Below are positions 61,916 through 64,000 of a stretch of 64,000 bases of DNA, in pieces (position 1 is the first letter of the stretch; each line of letters begins with the position of its first letter). Location of the stretch: NCBI RefSeq assembly GCF_010729665.1, contig NZ_AP022610.1:3906001-3970000 (forward strand), read 5' to 3'. This DNA comes from Mycolicibacterium madagascariense (GTDB taxonomy: Bacteria; Actinomycetota; Actinomycetes; Mycobacteriales; Mycobacteriaceae). The notes beneath the pieces are model-generated. The model saw only the letters and a list, made by a program, of their open reading frames with translations. It was not told the DNA's origin and did not search any database. A program made the translations under genes and the position numbers.

Positions 61916-62734
61916 ATGGACAGCTTCCTGCTGGTGCTCATCGTCGTTCTCGTCGCCGTCATCGGCTACGCCGTCATCGCTTCCTCGAAGGCCACCGGCA
62001 AGCGCAATGCCGCTTCCCTGGAGGACGCGAAGGCCGACGCCCGGCGGGTGATCGACCGACTCGGCGGTCAGGTACTCAACCTGAGCGGCACCAACGACGC
62101 CTCGAAGCAGGCCCTGGCGGACGCGTCGGAACGCTTCACCGCCGCCGGGTCGCAGATCGAGCAGGCGACGACCGCCCGTCAGGCACAGCTCGCGAAGGAG
62201 AGCGCCATGGAGGGCCTCTACTACGTGCGCGCCGCGCGAGTGGCGATGGGCATCGACCCGGGGCCCGAACTCGAGACGCTGGCCGGTCAGAATGCGGCGG
62301 GCACCGTCACCGAGGACCGTCGCGTCGACTTCGACGGCCGCCAGATCGAGGCCTCACCGCAGCCGTCGCAACGCACGCCGAACTACTACCCCGGTGGCCG
62401 AGTCGCGGGCCGACCCGTTCCGGCCGGCTGGTACTCGGAACCCTGGTGGAAGCCCGCGCTGGTGGCGGGCGCGTGGGGCGTCGGGTCGGCGTTGCTGTTC
62501 AGCTCGTTGTTCTCGGGCATGGGTGGGGTCGGCTACGGCGCGCAGGGCTTCGAGAACGGTTATGGCGACGGCTACGGCGACGGTTTCGACCAGGGTCAGC
62601 TCGACGCTGCCGGGCAGGATGGCGGCTGGGACAACGGGGGCGGCTGGGACGGCGGCGGCGGCGGTTGGGATTTCGGCGGTGGCGACTTCGGTGGCGGTGG
62701 CGACTTCGGCGGCGGCGGGGACTTCGGCTTCTGA
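61916..62734 (+). CDS. Membrane-anchored protein with Gly/Asp-rich C terminus (DUF1542-like)
   Basis: A 272-residue protein: an N-terminal membrane helix (FLLVLIVVLVAVIGYAVIA), a helical coiled-coil-like stretch about residues 30-110 (EDAKADARRVIDRLGG, IEQATTARQAQLAKESAMEG), a second hydrophobic segment around 185-205 (ALVAGAWGVGSALLFSSLFSG) and a low-complexity tail of GGGD and GGDFGGGG repeats. Similar proteins are widespread and uncharacterised in mycobacteria. The Gly-rich tail may span the envelope or mediate assembly. Confidence 0.8.
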   Translation: MDSFLLVLIVVLVAVIGYAVIASSKATGKRNAASLEDAKADARRVIDRLGGQVLNLSGTNDASKQALADASERFTAAGSQIEQATTARQAQLAKESAMEGLYYVRAARVAMGIDPGPELETLAGQNAAGTVTEDRRVDFDGRQIEASPQPSQRTPNYYPGGRVAGRPVPAGWYSEPWWKPALVAGAWGVGSALLFSSLFSGMGGVGYGAQGFENGYGDGYGDGFDQGQLDAAGQDGGWDNGGGWDGGGGGWDFGGGDFGGGGDFGGGGDFGF

Positions 62735-62780
62735 CCTCGCGCGGCGGGCTGGCGCGGCGGGCTGGCGCAGGTGCGGGCCT

Positions 62781-62836
62781 CGAGACTGCGGTGAGATCGC
62801 GTCAGCGGCCGCAGATGTGATCTCCCAGCAGTCTCG
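62781..62836. terminator. 18-bp near-perfect hairpin between convergent genes (dispersed repeat copy)
   Basis: CGAGACTGCGGTGAGATC (62781-62798) pairs in 16 of 18 positions with 62819-62836. The right arm is identical to that of the hairpin after iolH at 35726-35743. It lies between the Gly-rich protein gene (62734) and nei2 (62882). Confidence 0.65.
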
Positions 62837-62884
62837 GCGCGGTCACAGCAGTCTCAGCGCGGTCATGCAGTCCCGCCGCGGTCA
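62826..62884. repeat. Three tandem 20-bp repeats
   Basis: CAGCAGTCTCGGCGCGGTCA (62826-62845), CAGCAGTCTCAGCGCGGTCA (62846-62865) and TGCAGTCCCGCCGCGGTCA (62866-62884), 19 of 20 and about 16 of 19 identical. The last overlaps the nei2 stop codon. The array grows out of the hairpin's right arm, so it looks like partial duplication of that element. Confidence 0.75.
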
Positions 62885-63673
62885 CACCTGACAGGTCGGG
62901 CACCAGAAGAGGTTGCGGCCCTCCATGACCTCGGTGCGAATCTCGGTGCCGCACACCCGACACGGCTCCCCCGCCCGGCGGTAGACGTAGGTGCGCGGTC
63001 GTCCGCGCAGACCCGGCATCCCCTTGTCGTCGGACTTCCTGATGGTGATGATCTTGCCGCGGGTGACGCCGACCTTCATCAGCGCGACCAGATCGGTCCA
63101 CGCCGCGTCGAACTCCTCTTCGGCGACGTGCGTACCCGGCCGGTGCGGGTCGATCAGGTGTCGGTAGAGCAGTTCGTTGCGGTAGACGTTGCCCACCCCG
63201 GCGATGACCTTCTGATCCATGAGCAGGGCACCAATTGGCCTGCGCGACTTGCTGATCCGGGTCCATGCGGGCGCCGGGTCGGGGGCGCGCCGCAGCGGGT
63301 CGGGACCGAGCCTGGCGACGATGTCCTCGACCTCGGCCTGATGGATCACCTCGCAGGCGGTCGGCCCGCGTAGATCGGTGCCGTACTCCTCGCCGACCAT
63401 GCGCATGCGGACCTGGCCGACGGGCTCGGGCATGGGCACGGGACGTTCGGTGAACTTGCCGTAGAGGCCGAGGTGGACGTGGACCACCGCGCCGCCCTGA
63501 TAGTGGTGAAACAGGTGCTTGCCGTAGGCCTCTGCCCGACGGAGCACGCGTCCGCTCACCGCCTCGGCGGCCTCGGCGAAGCGGCCCTGCGGGCTGGTGA
63601 CCGTCACCGGCGCCCCACCGAACCGCTTCTGGTGCAACCGGGCCAGCCGGTGGATGGTGTGCCCTTCGGGCAT
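62882..63673 (-). CDS. nei2: Endonuclease VIII-like DNA glycosylase Nei2
   Basis: A 263-residue Fpg/Nei-family base excision repair enzyme. The N-terminal catalytic PEGHTIHRLA (Pro1-Glu2 after Met removal), Lys in AYGKHLFHHY, the helix-two-turn-helix MDQKVIAGVGNVYRNELLYRH and the C-terminal zinc finger CRVCGTEI...WCPTC are all present. It removes oxidised pyrimidines. It lies directly downstream of rpiB as in M. tuberculosis (Rv2464c after Rv2465c), four bases apart. Confidence 0.96.
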   Translation of the reverse strand: MPEGHTIHRLARLHQKRFGGAPVTVTSPQGRFAEAAEAVSGRVLRRAEAYGKHLFHHYQGGAVVHVHLGLYGKFTERPVPMPEPVGQVRMRMVGEEYGTDLRGPTACEVIHQAEVEDIVARLGPDPLRRAPDPAPAWTRISKSRRPIGALLMDQKVIAGVGNVYRNELLYRHLIDPHRPGTHVAEEEFDAAWTDLVALMKVGVTRGKIITIRKSDDKGMPGLRGRPRTYVYRRAGEPCRVCGTEIRTEVMEGRNLFWCPTCQV

Positions 63674-63676
63674 CGC

Positions 63677-64000
63677 TCAGGCGCCCGGGACGGGCGGCGC
63701 GACGTGCGTCTGCTCGTACTCGGCGAGGATGTCGATGCGTCGCTGGTGACGCGGGGCCTGCGACCAGGCGGTGGTGAGGAACGCATCGACGAAGGTGAGC
63801 GCGTCCGCGACGGTGTGCATGCGGCCGCCGATGCCGATCAGCTGCGCGTTGTTGTGCTGGCGGGCCAGCGACGCGGTCTCGACGCTCCACGCCAGCGCAC
63901 ATCTGGCGCCGGGCACCTTGTTGGCGGCGATCTGTTCGCCGTTGCCGGAGCCGCCGATGACGATGCCGAGACTGTCGGGGTCCGCGACGGTCCGCTCGGC
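63677..64000 (-). CDS. rpiB: Ribose-5-phosphate isomerase B, C-terminal part (5' end outside window)
   Basis: Interconverts ribose 5-phosphate and ribulose 5-phosphate. The visible part includes GGSGNGEQIAANKVPGARCAL, the mycobacterial active-site loop in which Ser replaces the Cys of other RpiBs and Glu acts as base, and NNAQLIGIGGRMHTVADA. About 108 residues are in the window; some 50 more lie beyond the right edge. The stop is three bases before nei2. Confidence 0.95.
   Translation of the reverse strand, partial: AERTVADPDSLGIVIGGSGNGEQIAANKVPGARCALAWSVETASLARQHNNAQLIGIGGRMHTVADALTFVDAFLTTAWSQAPRHQRRIDILAEYEQTHVAPPVPGA

Overview
The window is high-GC chromosomal DNA from a fast-growing mycobacterium (Mycolicibacterium type). 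The evidence is a backbone in the same order as the M. tuberculosis valS to rpiB segment: valS, an Rv2449c-like enoyl reductase, rpfE-type genes, mobA, korB-korA, clpX, clpP2-clpP1, tig, nei2 and rpiB. GTG starts are common and many genes overlap by 4 nt. A CaeA/Hip1-type lipoprotein hydrolase is also present.

Left part (1-12.8 kb): valS (3' end outside the window), the enoyl reductase, an S9 peptidase, an HxlR regulator with thioesterase, an FAD monooxygenase, two tandem resuscitation-promoting factor genes, mobA, and korA/korB for CoA-dependent 2-oxoglutarate:ferredoxin oxidoreductase.

Polyol region (12.8-37 kb): two inositol-type catabolic clusters. Cluster 1 has a LacI regulator and PfkB kinase facing a PhyH dioxygenase, a frameshifted Gfo/Idh dehydrogenase, an IolE-like isomerase, a second Gfo/Idh dehydrogenase and a hydroxypyruvate isomerase-like protein. 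A class I aldolase, a membrane protein, a KsgA-like methyltransferase paralogue and small exported or membrane proteins follow. Cluster 2 has an inositol-type ABC importer and a GntR regulator on the minus strand, divergent from iolC, a Cgl0158-type aldolase, iolB, iolD, iolE, iolG, iolH and a further TIM-barrel gene. Candidate operators for both regulators are visible as repeated motifs. An adenosine/adenine deaminase ends the region.

Middle (37.6-52.4 kb): caeA/hip1, a 52-residue zinc-ribbon protein, a GT2-GtrA fusion, an enoyl-CoA hydratase, a type III glutamine synthetase, fdhF-fdhD-cynS, clpX, clpP2-clpP1 with a candidate ClgR box, tig, tRNA-Pro and tRNA-Gly.

Mobile region (52.4-59.1 kb): a 5.3-kb element is integrated in the 3' end of tRNA-Gly(TCC), the kind of site used by mycobacteriophage L5, and is bounded by perfect 44-bp direct repeats. 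It carries a tyrosine integrase, an HTH protein, an N-terminally truncated serine recombinase, an HK97-type major capsid protein with one small partner gene, and a two-gene cargo that includes a TIGR02391 (Ymh) protein. No portal, terminase, protease or tail gene is present. An IS481-family element with a broken transposase and a third partial copy of the tRNA end lie to its right.

Right end (59.1-64 kb): an excalibur protein, an XRE regulator divergent from an aldo/keto reductase, a GlcG-type protein, a Gly-rich membrane protein, nei2, and rpiB (5' end outside the window). Long perfect hairpins without U-tracts recur at convergent gene ends.
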